Made by a program: the position numbers and the translations under genes. From contig DATGXG010000039.1 in the NCBI GenBank assembly GCA_035299085.1, forward strand, positions 1-64,000: a stretch of 64,000 nucleotides of DNA, read 5' to 3'. The DNA is from Bacteroidales bacterium (GTDB lineage Bacteria; Bacteroidota; Bacteroidia; Bacteroidales; UBA10428). Under the pieces are notes generated by a model. The model was not told the DNA's origin and did not search any database. It was given only the letters and a program-made list of their open reading frames with translations. The first letter of the stretch is position 1. Every line of letters begins with the position of its first letter. Shown here piece after piece: positions 8,515 through 17,735 of this stretch.

Positions 8515-9923
8515 TTTAAACTTCTGGTTAGAGATGAATTTACTAAATTAAATATCAAACAGATAAGGAAAGAGGCATCAGCTGACATATAATACGATAT
8601 CATATTCCTACTAGTAGAATGGATAACCAATATACTTATTAATCCAATAGCTAAAGACCTAAATCTATGACTTTTATATACCTTTATTTGAAAAAGATAT
8701 ATGAAAATTGAAAATAAGGTACCCCAAATCAATAATAATCCAACTATCCCACCCATAAGTATTATTGAATGATTTGCAATATGCCCGTCATAATATTCAG
8801 CTGAAATTTTGCTATATCCAAATCCAATGATAGGACTTTCTTGAATTTTTGACATAATCTTAGGCACTCTTTCAGAAAGCCGAATTAGTGTTCCTTCTGC
8901 AGTAAGATTTCCTTCAGCTAAACTCTCAAGTGTTGCAAGCCTATTTAAAGATAATTCTAGGTTTCTTCTAATCGGCGATGGAATAAGAAAGTATGTTATT
9001 ACTAATAATATTAAACTGGAAAAGATTAATGCAATGTTTTTCTTTTTAGTAATTATAAAAGTGAATAAAAAATAAAGTAATAGCAATGCTGATGCGATCA
9101 TCCAACCTCTTGTAGCACTTAAAAATATGTATAAAATAGAAATAGTTGAAACCAATACCAAAAACCTAGATTTAAATGCTTTTTCCTTATTAACTATATA
9201 ATAAATTGAAATTATAATGCTATACAAAGACAATACTATACCTCCAGTTAGTCTAACTAGTTCCTCTTTTTCTAGGATAACATTTTTTGAGGCGCTGTTA
9301 AATGTTATCATATTATATATTTTGCCTCTAAGACCAATATCTAGGAATTCAATCAGGTTATGAATAATTACAAAATAGAAAATTATTGTGTTGAATTTAA
9401 TAAGTTCCTTTTCATTAAATATGATTGGTATTATTAAATAGAGTAAGAATGTTGGAAGTACCTGTAAATAAGTAAAAGAACTTTTTATATTTATTCCAAA
9501 ATATAGACCTAGGATCAACAAAAAAATTAGATATATACCAATTAAAATATAGAAATTCCTAAAATGATTTAAAATGGTTGGCTTATTTCTTTTATTTAAG
9601 TAATATTTAATGAAAATTGCTAAACAGAAAATTGGGACAAAAGATATACCAACAGTAGAAGTTAATTTGAAAATCCAATTATCCCAACGATAATAAAATA
9701 GCATAAATGGATAAGAGAATAAAATAAAAACAAATGCTAACCAAAATACACGATTCTTTGAATAAAAAAAACATATAATTAAAAACGAAAAATACAAGGT
9801 ATTCGCATAAATACTTGTATTACCATATACCAAGAGGCAACCTAAAATTAAAAGAATAAAAATATTTAATTGTGTTAAAATATTTTTTATTGGAATATTA
9901 GAAGTCTTATAGCGATAAATCAT
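8511..9923 (-). CDS. O-antigen polymerase/ligase-like membrane protein (Wzy)
   Basis: 470 residues with at least ten hydrophobic helices. Between helices is a large loop (about 320-395) with the Wzy_C/WaaL-like region: ATRGWM at about 270, then EGTLIRLSERVP and SPIIGFGYSK, and HIANHSIILMGGIVGLLLIW. It would join lipid-linked repeat units in the periplasm. Being alone of its kind and adjacent to a flippase supports polymerase rather than core ligase. Sequence within Wzy proteins is poorly conserved, so specificity cannot be read. It overlaps neighbours by 4 bp at both ends. Confidence 0.8.
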   Translation of the reverse strand: MIYRYKTSNIPIKNILTQLNIFILLILGCLLVYGNTSIYANTLYFSFLIICFFYSKNRVFWLAFVFILFSYPFMLFYYRWDNWIFKLTSTVGISFVPIFCLAIFIKYYLNKRNKPTILNHFRNFYILIGIYLIFLLILGLYFGINIKSSFTYLQVLPTFLLYLIIPIIFNEKELIKFNTIIFYFVIIHNLIEFLDIGLRGKIYNMITFNSASKNVILEKEELVRLTGGIVLSLYSIIISIYYIVNKEKAFKSRFLVLVSTISILYIFLSATRGWMIASALLLLYFLFTFIITKKKNIALIFSSLILLVITYFLIPSPIRRNLELSLNRLATLESLAEGNLTAEGTLIRLSERVPKIMSKIQESPIIGFGYSKISAEYYDGHIANHSIILMGGIVGLLLIWGTLFSIFIYLFQIKVYKSHRFRSLAIGLISILVIHSTSRNMISYYMSADASFLICLIFNLVNSSLTRSLK

Positions 9924-11389
9924 TTATGATATGTGAATTTTTTGTAGAAATTCAAGAGGAATAACTTTTCAGATTTGCTTAAAAATACGATTGAAGCCAG
10001 AATCATTATTGGACTCATAAAATATTTAAAGGAATAATTATCTATTATAATGATTATTAGTGCCGATAGAAGCACATACAACATTATCAGAAGATTTTTT
10101 CTATATATATTAAAACCATATAAATATTTTAAAACAATAAAATATATTATAAAGAATATAAAAGGGCTAATTAGAAATTTTAACATCCATCCATATAAAC
10201 CAAGTTTGGGTACAAATAGTAAGACTATTACAACATTTAATATTGACATTAAAGTTATTAGTATACCATGTATGATGATATTACCTCTAGGCGTCAAAGA
10301 TTGTGAAAATGCGTACCACCACATATAGAAAAGCACTCCTATAAAGTGAATCGACAAATATTTTTCGGCTTCTAAAAAGTCATTGGAATAGAATAGAGGT
10401 ATTATAATCTTACGGAATGGCATAGCAATAAAGAGAAAGGGAATCATTAGGAGTGTAACCATTCTTATAGAGTCATTTAATATTCCTTTAATCTCAACGT
10501 TATTTTTACACTCACTAAACCTTGGATATAAATAGGTGCTTAATGACGGTAAAATAAAACCAATTAGTAAGTTTGACCATGAGGTAATTGGACTATAAAT
10601 TCCCAATTTTTGAATGCCAATTTGACTAATTACAATTGAACGGCATACGCTTTCAGAAATTAAAGAAATGATTCCTGCTGTTGCTCCAAATATTGCGAAG
10701 GTAAGAAATTCTTTTAGATAAGGCTTATGAATTTTTGCGAAAGCGATATCCCTATATTTAATTTGAAGTTTTCTATAAAAAAGTCTATTGACCTGTAAAT
10801 GATTAATAATTAGCAAAAAAAAGAAATTCAATAGTACAGATATTACAGCGCCTGTGGTTTTAAAAAAGTAGATTAATGGTAAAAAGAAAATTATAGTTAA
10901 AAGTGAACTTAAAATATTTGATCTTGAAATCAATATGGTGTCTTTGTTACTTTTTAACACAGCATAAGATAAGCTATTTCCAATAGTAATTGGAATACAA
11001 GTAATCCCTAATAAATAATAAAGTTTATATTCAGATGATCCTAAAAAAAATATAGTCAATTTCTCAGTAAATACTAAACAAAATATTATTATTACAGTTG
11101 TAGTAATTGAAATAAGTACAGAATAGGATTTAATTAATTCTACTAATATGTTTTTATAATTATTATTATTTTTATTTTGAACTATTTGTTTAACTAATCC
11201 ATCGTTCATACTTAATAAAGTAACATTAGATATCATCGTTACTAAATAGCTTATTTGAGAAAAAATACCAACGCCTAAGGTACCGATGTATACTGCAGCT
11301 ACTTTTGATCTAAGAATTCCAATGAAGAATTGGATACCCTTAGAGAAAACTAAAAACGATGTATTTTTTAATAATTTTTTAAATTCCAT
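9920..11389 (-). CDS. Polysaccharide flippase (Wzx, MOP superfamily)
   Basis: 489 residues, 12-14 predicted membrane helices from the first (LLKNTSFLVFSKGIQFFIGI) to the end. The opening SFLVFSKGIQFFIGILRSKV and IGTLGVGIFSQISYLV is the usual start of PST/Wzx exporters, which follows a glycine-rich first cytoplasmic loop. It would flip undecaprenyl-diphosphate-linked repeat units across the inner membrane for the Wzy protein encoded immediately downstream. Very AT-rich. The 38-bp gap to the acyltransferase gene upstream holds no clear signal. Confidence 0.85.
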   Translation of the reverse strand: MEFKKLLKNTSFLVFSKGIQFFIGILRSKVAAVYIGTLGVGIFSQISYLVTMISNVTLLSMNDGLVKQIVQNKNNNNYKNILVELIKSYSVLISITTTVIIIFCLVFTEKLTIFFLGSSEYKLYYLLGITCIPITIGNSLSYAVLKSNKDTILISRSNILSSLLTIIFFLPLIYFFKTTGAVISVLLNFFFLLIINHLQVNRLFYRKLQIKYRDIAFAKIHKPYLKEFLTFAIFGATAGIISLISESVCRSIVISQIGIQKLGIYSPITSWSNLLIGFILPSLSTYLYPRFSECKNNVEIKGILNDSIRMVTLLMIPFLFIAMPFRKIIIPLFYSNDFLEAEKYLSIHFIGVLFYMWWYAFSQSLTPRGNIIIHGILITLMSILNVVIVLLFVPKLGLYGWMLKFLISPFIFFIIYFIVLKYLYGFNIYRKNLLIMLYVLLSALIIIIIDNYSFKYFMSPIMILASIVFLSKSEKLFLLNFYKKFTYHK

Positions 11390-11427
11390 GAATTACTATA
11401 GAGCAGAATGATTTTTTAAAAAAATTA

Positions 11428-12012
11428 CTAAAAGATTCTTTTTATTAACTTTGAAGGAACTCCGCCAAATACAGAATTGCTTGGAACATTAGAATTTACT
11501 AAGGATCCGGCCGCAATAATACTTTTTTCTCCAATTTCAACCCCCATTAATATAGTAGAATTAGCTCCTATGTAGCAGTTAGAATTAATAATTATTGATC
11601 GAGATTTAGACGGATAGTAGTTAGATAAAAGAGATTTTGATAGATCTATATGAGTTATAAGAGTAGTTCTCATGGATATAACAACATTATTATGTATAGT
11701 TATTCTTTCTCTCAAATCCAAGAAACACTGTTTTCCAATATGTGTTTTACATCCTATTTTTAAATTTTGAAAGTCTCTACAATTATGAATTATTAGACCG
11801 GATTCAATATCGCAATCTGAATCAATTGATGCTCCATATAATCTTAATATGGGTATGATTGCATTTTTGTCTATTTTAGAAAGATAAAGAGCTGCATTTT
11901 GAAAACCTAGAAAAAGCCTCCTCAAGGAAAAAATAATAATAATTAAAATATTATTGATCTGTACAAAGATGGTTATTCTTAAAAGCTTATAAAACTTTAA
12001 TAGAAGTTTCAT
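11428..12012 (-). CDS. Hexapeptide (LbH) acyltransferase
   Basis: 194 residues. After a hydrophobic N-terminal 35 residues (FVQINNILIIIIFSL) come irregular hexapeptide coils (IESGLIIHNCRDFQNLKIG, IGKQCFLDL), then NCYIGANSTILMGVEIGEKSII and the end AAGSLVNSNVPSNSVFGGVP. Histidine in THIDLSKS is a candidate catalytic residue. It is likely an O- or N-acetyltransferase for a sugar in this glycan, but could act on a nucleotide sugar made by the aminotransferase gene directly upstream (8-bp gap). Confidence 0.75.
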   Translation of the reverse strand: MKLLLKFYKLLRITIFVQINNILIIIIFSLRRLFLGFQNAALYLSKIDKNAIIPILRLYGASIDSDCDIESGLIIHNCRDFQNLKIGCKTHIGKQCFLDLRERITIHNNVVISMRTTLITHIDLSKSLLSNYYPSKSRSIIINSNCYIGANSTILMGVEIGEKSIIAAGSLVNSNVPSNSVFGGVPSKLIKRIF

Positions 12013-12020
12013 ATTTATAA

Positions 12021-13139
12021 TTATTTCAAGCCATCAATTATTATATCGATGTCTGCTTTGGTAATATTAAGATGCAATGGTAAACTCAAAATATGCTCTG
12101 AAAAGAACTGTGCTTTTGGACATGTGCCTTTAGCATATCTATATGAATCATAATTCGTATTATCTATATAATGCACCCCTGGATAAATTCCTAATGAATA
12201 AAGTCTCTCAATTTTATCATCACGATTATCTGTATATACTTGAAAAAGGTGCCTAGAAGAATAGCAATCGTTAGCCACAGGTATAATATTAATTGATTTA
12301 AAGTTCCGTAATCTATTGATATAATAATTAGCTAAATCATTTCTTAATTGATTATCCTCATCAAGGTATTTTAATTGAACAAGCCCTATTGATGCAACAA
12401 TAGAATTGCCATGATATTTAAAGCCAACATTTGGAACATCATAATACCATTTATAACTTCCTTCTTTTGTGTTAAATCTTTGATATGTATCTTTTGAAAT
12501 TCCTAACCAGCTAAGTTGTCTGGCTAACTTATCAAGTTCATCATTCTGAAAACAAATCATTCCGGAATCAGCTGTAGGCAAATTTTTTACTGCCTGAAAA
12601 CTAAAAACAGCCACATCAGCTTCTGGTCCTACATGACTACCTTTCCACTTGGTACCTGCCATGTGAGCTGCATCCAAAATTAGTTTCAAGTTATTCTCCT
12701 TGCAAATTTTCAGAATTTCTTCGTATTGCCCTATATTTCCTCCAATGCCAACATACATTATTGCACGAGTCTTACTCGTAATCCGGTTTTTTACCGAAAC
12801 AGGATCCAGACATAAATATTGATCCACATCTGCAAATACAGGATGCAATCTTTCGTAGAGAATTGCATGATTTGTGGATACAAAGGTTAAAGGTGTTGTT
12901 ATTATCTCATCGCCATCGTTCCAGTCATTAACTTTTTTGAAAATATGCACAGCAAGGTGCAAACCAGAAGTATTTGAATTAACAAAATGTGCGTTTTTTA
13001 CCCCGGAGTATTCTTTCCATTTATTTTCAAATTCCACTGTTTTAAAGCCAAGTCCTGTCCAGCCTTTTTCAAGACATTCACGAATTTCTTCCAAAATTTC
13101 ATCTGTATGGAATTTTGGTACAAAAACATTGATAGCCAT
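12021..13139 (-). CDS. DegT/DnrJ/EryC1/StrS sugar aminotransferase
   Basis: 372 residues, full length for the family. FVNSNTSGLHLAVHIF (52-67) is the phosphate-binding start, ITTPLTFVSTNHAI is the classic TTPxTFxAT-type motif, LILDAAHMAGTKWKG (153-167) holds the PLP-ring aspartate, and FSFQAVKNLPTADSG puts the Schiff-base lysine at about K185. It would transaminate a 4- or 3-keto sugar nucleotide using glutamate. No cognate 4,6-dehydratase is adjacent; the nearest dehydratase is FnlA at 21-22 kb. It is the first gene of the AT-rich block, with a 200-bp gap upstream that may hold its own promoter. Confidence 0.88.
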   Translation of the reverse strand: MAINVFVPKFHTDEILEEIRECLEKGWTGLGFKTVEFENKWKEYSGVKNAHFVNSNTSGLHLAVHIFKKVNDWNDGDEIITTPLTFVSTNHAILYERLHPVFADVDQYLCLDPVSVKNRITSKTRAIMYVGIGGNIGQYEEILKICKENNLKLILDAAHMAGTKWKGSHVGPEADVAVFSFQAVKNLPTADSGMICFQNDELDKLARQLSWLGISKDTYQRFNTKEGSYKWYYDVPNVGFKYHGNSIVASIGLVQLKYLDEDNQLRNDLANYYINRLRNFKSINIIPVANDCYSSRHLFQVYTDNRDDKIERLYSLGIYPGVHYIDNTNYDSYRYAKGTCPKAQFFSEHILSLPLHLNITKADIDIIIDGLK

Positions 13140-13331
13140 TTAATTTGATTTTAGATTGAGAAAGTTAATAGATTTATAAATTTATATTTCGATAAGAGAT
13201 CAACAGATGTTTGAATTGAATGATTTACATCAGCGAGTTATATTATCCTAAAAAATTAGGTTGAAGTTACTCAAAACATGAGTTCGCAATCAGTGGCTTA
13301 TTCGTTGTAGCTTGGTAAAATGACTGGCAGC
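13140..13331. other. AT-rich intergenic region at the compositional border
   Basis: No gene is visible. This about 200-bp gap separates the AT-rich glycan-assembly block (below 13.1 kb) from the more balanced upstream block. TAACTTTC on the minus strand near 13160 is close to the Bacteroidota -7 box (TAnnTTTG), but no TTTG lies at the right distance, so a promoter is only a possibility. Confidence 0.4.
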
Positions 13332-13340
13332 GATTAGAAA

Positions 13341-14339
13341 TTAGTGATTTGATAGCAATAAAAGTTTTTTGGTTGGTCTTCCTGCTGGTCTGGGTGCTAA
13401 ATATAACGTTTTCTCAGCATCCTTAATTTCAGCAGCCAGCAACGCTGAAAATTCCCGGGAACCGGGTTCATTTAAATGTTCTTTATCTTTAAAAAATTCC
13501 GGGTTCTTTATAAAAGCCGGATAATTGGAGTAATCCAGTAATACCGTGCTGGTGTTTTGGATGCTTTCTTTCAGGACATCCATGTTACTGTTTTTGTTCA
13601 TCACCTTGTAAACCGGAGAAGTAACCAAGTATAACAGGATGCCATGCTTTGAACAGTAGGTGATAATCTCACGCATCATATCCACTTTATATGCATCTAT
13701 CTTACCTGTGGGGGGGTTAGCAGTATCCGGCAGCACATCTGTTGCCAGTGATCCCTTTATTGGTATATATCCTTTTTCTTCACCCTCACGCAATTTATTG
13801 CGGTTCAGGTTTCCCTGGGAAATGGTCAGAAGCAGTGAATTATACGGGTAAACAGAGGACAGAAGCTTTGCTTTTTCATACGGACCTTTGCGTGCCAGGA
13901 TTTGACTGAATTCTGGATGATTGCTTATATACGGAAGCAGGGTAGACAACCGGTCATTATCGATTTTATTTTCAAGAAACTCATCCGGGTTAATATCAAA
14001 AATTACCATTTTAGGAGTATAGCGTTTTACTACAGACAGGAAAACTGCGTAATTGAAAACCAGAAAATTCCCGTCACGGCCTGTATTATAAAAACTCATA
14101 TGCAGGCTATCTTCAAAAATGCCCGGAACATAATGATGGTTGGCACGCGACGAACCGAAAACCAATATATCAGCGGTTGTACTGTCAAGTGCATAGGTCG
14201 TTCTGTAATTTAATCCCGTAGTTTGGGTGAAATAGTAATGCCTTAACAGGCTTCCGGCCAGCAGGTCAAATGCAGCAACAATCAGAAACAGAAGAACAAG
14301 ATTAAGAATAAACTTACGGATATTTTCTTTTACTTTCAT
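13341..14339 (-). CDS. Membrane-anchored SGNH/DltD-like esterase, partner of the MBOAT protein
   Basis: 332 residues. One N-terminal membrane helix (about 10-28), then ILVFGSSRANHHY (58-70) with the nucleophile serine of the SGNH block I, and near the C terminus FKDKEHLNEPGSREF with the D-x-x-H pair. Proteins of this build sit next to MBOAT acyltransferases (compare AlgJ/AlgX with AlgI, or DltD with DltB) and carry out the periplasmic step of O-acylating a polysaccharide. The 6-bp spacing to the MBOAT gene supports that pairing. The last three residues and stop (SNH-stop) are encoded by the AATCACTAAT repeat unit found between genes in this window, so the original C terminus may have been altered. 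Confidence 0.8.
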   Translation of the reverse strand: MKVKENIRKFILNLVLLFLIVAAFDLLAGSLLRHYYFTQTTGLNYRTTYALDSTTADILVFGSSRANHHYVPGIFEDSLHMSFYNTGRDGNFLVFNYAVFLSVVKRYTPKMVIFDINPDEFLENKIDNDRLSTLLPYISNHPEFSQILARKGPYEKAKLLSSVYPYNSLLLTISQGNLNRNKLREGEEKGYIPIKGSLATDVLPDTANPPTGKIDAYKVDMMREIITYCSKHGILLYLVTSPVYKVMNKNSNMDVLKESIQNTSTVLLDYSNYPAFIKNPEFFKDKEHLNEPGSREFSALLAAEIKDAEKTLYLAPRPAGRPTKKLLLLSNH

Positions 14340-14345
14340 GACCGG

Positions 14346-15776
14346 CTAAAATTGGAAGTAAATAAATTGTCCGCCGTCAAAAACCCCGATCAGTAAAATC
14401 AATAATATGATAAGACTGTAGCTGACCTTCCTCACCCACATGTTCTCATTATGGAAGAATAATAATTTTTCCTTCAGGTATTCTTTCTTCATTTCAATGA
14501 GCACCAGGAATACGATGCCAAAAACGGAATAAATAAAGTAAGACAGGGTTCCTATGAAAAATGGCCCTTTAAAAAGGGCTATCTTTTTAATGATTAACAG
14601 TGCCTGGTCAAATGACGATGCCCTGAAGAAGATCCAGGCAAAACAAGTAAGGGCAAAGGTTATCACCATGCTTGTAATTTGCCTGAAATACGGGAACTTT
14701 TCAAGACCCATTCGGGCATTGAATTTCTGCCTGAATGTACCGGTTACTTCGGCAAAAATCAGGTACAACCCATTTAAGCCGCCCCAGATAACGAAAGTCC
14801 AGTTTGCCCCGTGCCACAGCCCGCTGACAAGAAAAACAAAAAACAGGTTAAAATACCAGCGTGGTATCGAAACCCGGTTTCCTCCCAGCGAAATATAAAG
14901 GTAATCCCTGAACCAGGTGGATAAGGATATATGCCAGCGTTTCCAGAATTCGGATATGCTTTGGGAAAAATATGGTCTGTTGAAATTGGTCATCAGCTTG
15001 AAACCCATGACCTGCGCAGCCCCGATAGCAATGTTGGAATAACCGGCAAAGTCGCAATAAATCTGGAACGCAAAGAATACGGTTGCGACAAGCAGGGTGA
15101 TCCCCGAATGCTGTTCAGCATTATTGTATACCGCATTCACGTAAATGGCCAGCCTGTCTGCAACTACCAGTTTCATAAAGAAACCCCATAACATCGAACG
15201 CAGTCCCTCAACGACCCTGGTGTATTCAAATTCATGCTTCTCGTAAAACTGGTGAAGCAGGTTTTGGGGCCGCTCAATTGGACCAGCAACCAGCTGGGGG
15301 TAGAACATTACATAGAGAGCATAGATCCCGAAATTGCGTTCCGCTTTCTGATGTCCCCTGTATACTTCGATGGTATAGCTCATTGCCTGGAACGTGTGAA
15401 ATGACAGGCCTATGGGAAGAATTATACCCAGGTGGGGAATCCGGTTATGATAGCCTATAGAATTTAAAAAGACGGATAAGTTATCGTTAAGGAAGTTGTA
15501 ATACTTGAAAACGGCAAGAACGCCAATGTTGGCGATTAAGCTTGCGACGAGGAAATATTTTTTGTTCTTTCCTTTGGTTTTTTCAAGCCAGATACCCGCA
15601 AAATAATCGATTACAATGGTAAATCCAAGGATGAGGATATACACAGGGATAAATGCCATATAAAAATAGCAACTGGCCGCCAGTAACAGAAACCACCGGT
15701 ATTTGTGGGTAATTACAAAATACAGCGTTGTGACTACTATGAAAAAGAGAATAAAATTAATGCTGTTGAAAAGCAT
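14346..15776 (-). CDS. MBOAT-family O-acyltransferase (AlgI-like)
   Basis: 476 residues with 10-12 hydrophobic segments. Family motifs are clear: IILPIGLSFHTFQAMSYTIE, VAGPIERPQNLLHQF, ISEFWKRWHISLSTWFRDYL (read in parts), YISLGGNR and VSGLWHGANWTFVIWGGLNG. The histidine of LWHGANW is the MBOAT catalytic residue. It would move acyl groups, usually acetyl, from a cytoplasmic donor across the inner membrane to the SGNH partner encoded next, and so to the glycan. Confidence 0.92.
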   Translation of the reverse strand: MLFNSINFILFFIVVTTLYFVITHKYRWFLLLAASCYFYMAFIPVYILILGFTIVIDYFAGIWLEKTKGKNKKYFLVASLIANIGVLAVFKYYNFLNDNLSVFLNSIGYHNRIPHLGIILPIGLSFHTFQAMSYTIEVYRGHQKAERNFGIYALYVMFYPQLVAGPIERPQNLLHQFYEKHEFEYTRVVEGLRSMLWGFFMKLVVADRLAIYVNAVYNNAEQHSGITLLVATVFFAFQIYCDFAGYSNIAIGAAQVMGFKLMTNFNRPYFSQSISEFWKRWHISLSTWFRDYLYISLGGNRVSIPRWYFNLFFVFLVSGLWHGANWTFVIWGGLNGLYLIFAEVTGTFRQKFNARMGLEKFPYFRQITSMVITFALTCFAWIFFRASSFDQALLIIKKIALFKGPFFIGTLSYFIYSVFGIVFLVLIEMKKEYLKEKLLFFHNENMWVRKVSYSLIILLILLIGVFDGGQFIYFQF

Positions 15777-16013
15777 GGGGAAAGTGACTGGTGACTAGTG
15801 ATTGGTGACTGGTAACTGGATGATCTTTGTTAGGGTGTGCCGGTGCGGGCAGATTGCTTCACCCCGGAGGAACCGGGGGTTCGCAATGACGTGAATTGTG
15901 ACTAGTGACTGCCTCCTTCGCTGAAGCTACTTAGTTAGCCACAAAGGCAATGAATAATTAAAAAATGAAATAATGAAATAATGAATGAATGAAATAATGA
16001 AATAATGAATGAA
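15777..16013. repeat. Repeat-filled intergenic region (GGTGACT units, ATTGC hairpin, AATGAAAT units)
   Basis: No gene. It holds a tract of GGTGACT/AGTGATT units (15783-15818), a hairpin repeat (15831-15892: GTGCGGGCAGATTGC, then CCCCGG/CCGGGG arms, then GCAATGACG) and an AATGAAATAATGAATG tandem tract (about 15950-16045). Confidence 0.8.
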
Positions 16014-16175
16014 TGAAAAATGAAATAATGAATACATGAAAAATAAATATCGAATACCGGATACTGCCTTGGTTAGGGTGTGCCTGTGCGGGCAGATTGC
16101 TTCACCCCGGAGGAACCGGGGTTCGCAATGACGTGAATTGTGACTGGTGACTGGTAGTGATTAGTGACTAGTAAG
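16014..16175. repeat. Left copy of the ~160-bp direct repeat flanking the ATPase gene
   Basis: It runs from a GAAAAATGAAATAATGAA start through ATCGAATACCGGATACTG, the ATTGC/GCAAT hairpin (16072-16133) and GTGACTGG units. It is nearly identical base for base to 17558-17735 on the other side of the ATPase gene, in the same orientation. Confidence 0.9.
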
Positions 16176-16176
16176 G

Positions 16177-17277
16177 TCACTCATTTCTCCGGTTGATGAT
16201 CCATCGGGTGAAAAATGGATCGTCGATTTCGTAACGGTTTTCAAATTTTGTTATATAACCGTTCCTGATTATCCTTTTCAGAGAGCTGAAAACAGTGCTG
16301 GATGCCCCTATATCATACTTCTTTATAAAGGCATCCGATAAAGGAGACAAATCGGATTCCGCCATTCCGATCAGCAATTTTTTATCCGTATTGTTGAATG
16401 TCCCCCATAATCTTTCATAATCAATATCATGTGATTTCAATATTCCTGCTATGCCTTCATGAACCGGATTTTCAACTACGGCATCCGGGTGTAAAACCTC
16501 CCAGGTGGAAAAAGCCAATTGCTGCGTATAGTAAGGATGACACCTGGTAAAATCCATAATTTGCTTCGCAATACCCTCTGCATGTGCCGTCAGATTTTTG
16601 AATTTTTCTTCCAAATAAACCGTGAACTCTTTTCCCGGTATTCTCGACAATGCCATCAGATACCCGAAATGATAAAACGGGGAACTCTTCTTTTCAAATA
16701 AATCGCGTATCATCGACTCCTGACTGCCCAGGAAAACATAATTACAGTTTTTCTGAACCTGTAATACTGCCCTCAGTTTTCGATCAAGTTCCCTGTCCAG
16801 ACGCATGATGTCCTGGAATTCATCCAACACCACGATACACCGCTTCTTCTCCGTGCTCAACTTTTCCAGAAGATTTAACACGTCCTCCAGATTCAGAAAG
16901 GATTGGCCCGACGGCTGAAAGGACACATCTACAGCATTGGTCAGTGCATTTACCGAGAGAGTGGGTATGATCCTGAAACCTTTTATATACTGACGGATCC
17001 GTTCCCCGGGATATACCCTGTAAATTCTCTTCATAAGCTGGGCCGCAAAATCATCCACGCTGGTTATCAATTGAAGATCGATGGCAATCACCGGTCGGTT
17101 CATGTCATTCACTACTTTGTATATAAGGCTGGACTTTCCATAACGCCGTGGACTGATCAAAATCAGGTGATTTGGACTCGAAAGCACAGACCGGACCTGC
17201 TTGATTTCGTCCTTCCTGTCGATGAAGTAAGGATCATCCACTATGGTTCCAAATTTAAACGGATTAACCGACGTCAT
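16177..17277 (-). CDS. AAA-type ATPase, archaeal ATPase_2 family (PF01637-like)
   Basis: 366 residues. LISPRRYGKSSLIYKV (41-56) is the family version of the Walker A motif, CIVVLDEFQDI (about 146-156) is Walker B, and YVFLGSQESMI fits sensor 1. The last 80 residues form a winged helix ending in YEIDDPFFTRWI, typical of this group. These single-protein ATPases are numerous in some genomes and their role is not established. The gene is not part of any glycan pathway, yet sits between the MBOAT gene and fnlC, bounded by direct repeats of about 160 bp, which suggests it arrived as a unit. Three TTTTCGCAA direct repeats lie just upstream. Confidence 0.85.
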   Translation of the reverse strand: MTSVNPFKFGTIVDDPYFIDRKDEIKQVRSVLSSPNHLILISPRRYGKSSLIYKVVNDMNRPVIAIDLQLITSVDDFAAQLMKRIYRVYPGERIRQYIKGFRIIPTLSVNALTNAVDVSFQPSGQSFLNLEDVLNLLEKLSTEKKRCIVVLDEFQDIMRLDRELDRKLRAVLQVQKNCNYVFLGSQESMIRDLFEKKSSPFYHFGYLMALSRIPGKEFTVYLEEKFKNLTAHAEGIAKQIMDFTRCHPYYTQQLAFSTWEVLHPDAVVENPVHEGIAGILKSHDIDYERLWGTFNNTDKKLLIGMAESDLSPLSDAFIKKYDIGASSTVFSSLKRIIRNGYITKFENRYEIDDPFFTRWIINRRNE

Positions 17278-17290
17278 TGCGATAATTTCG

Positions 17291-17354
17291 TTGCGAAAAA
17301 TTACGGAAGTTTTTTCTATGAAAAAAGGAATTGCGAAAATTTACGTTGCGAAAA
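17291..17354 (-). promoter_or_regulatory. Three direct TTTTCGCAA repeats upstream of the ATPase gene
   Basis: On the plus strand TTGCGAAAA occurs at 17291, 17331 and 17346, in one orientation. They lie 14-77 bp upstream of the ATPase start. They could be operator sites or simply decayed tandem repeat; nothing decides between these. Confidence 0.35.
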
Positions 17355-17379
17355 AAGTCGCAATGCCATTTTAAACACG

Positions 17380-17557
17380 AACAACAAGAAGTTTAGCCAC
17401 GAATGCACTGATTAAAGGCGAAAAATTAAAACGAATGTGACGAATGCGCTGCCTGCGGCAGCTTGAAGAGTTTTAACACGTAGAACACGAGGTACACTAA
17501 ACACACTAAGTAAAAAGATAACCACGAATGCACTAAGTAAATGAAAAATGAAAAAAT
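17380..17557. repeat. AACACGAAGAACAC-type tract
   Basis: Decayed tandem units such as TTTAACACGTAGAACACGAGG and CACTAAGTAAAAAG, with a GCTGCCTGCGGCAGC palindrome at about 17449-17463. No gene. Confidence 0.75.
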
Positions 17558-17735
17558 GAAAAATGAAATAATGATTACATGAAAAATAAATATCGAATAC
17601 CGGATACTGCCTTGGTTAGGGTGTGCCTGTGCGGGCAGATTGCTTCACCCCGGAGGAACCGGGGTTCGCAATGACGTGAATTGTGACTAGTGACTGGTGA
17701 CTGGTGACTGGCAGTGATTAGTAATTAGTGACTAG
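17558..17735. repeat. Right copy of the ~160-bp direct repeat flanking the ATPase gene
   Basis: Same sequence and orientation as 16014-16175, including the hairpin at 17616-17676, with a slightly longer GTGACTGG tail. The tail runs into the 3' end of fnlC and encodes its last residues. Confidence 0.9.
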
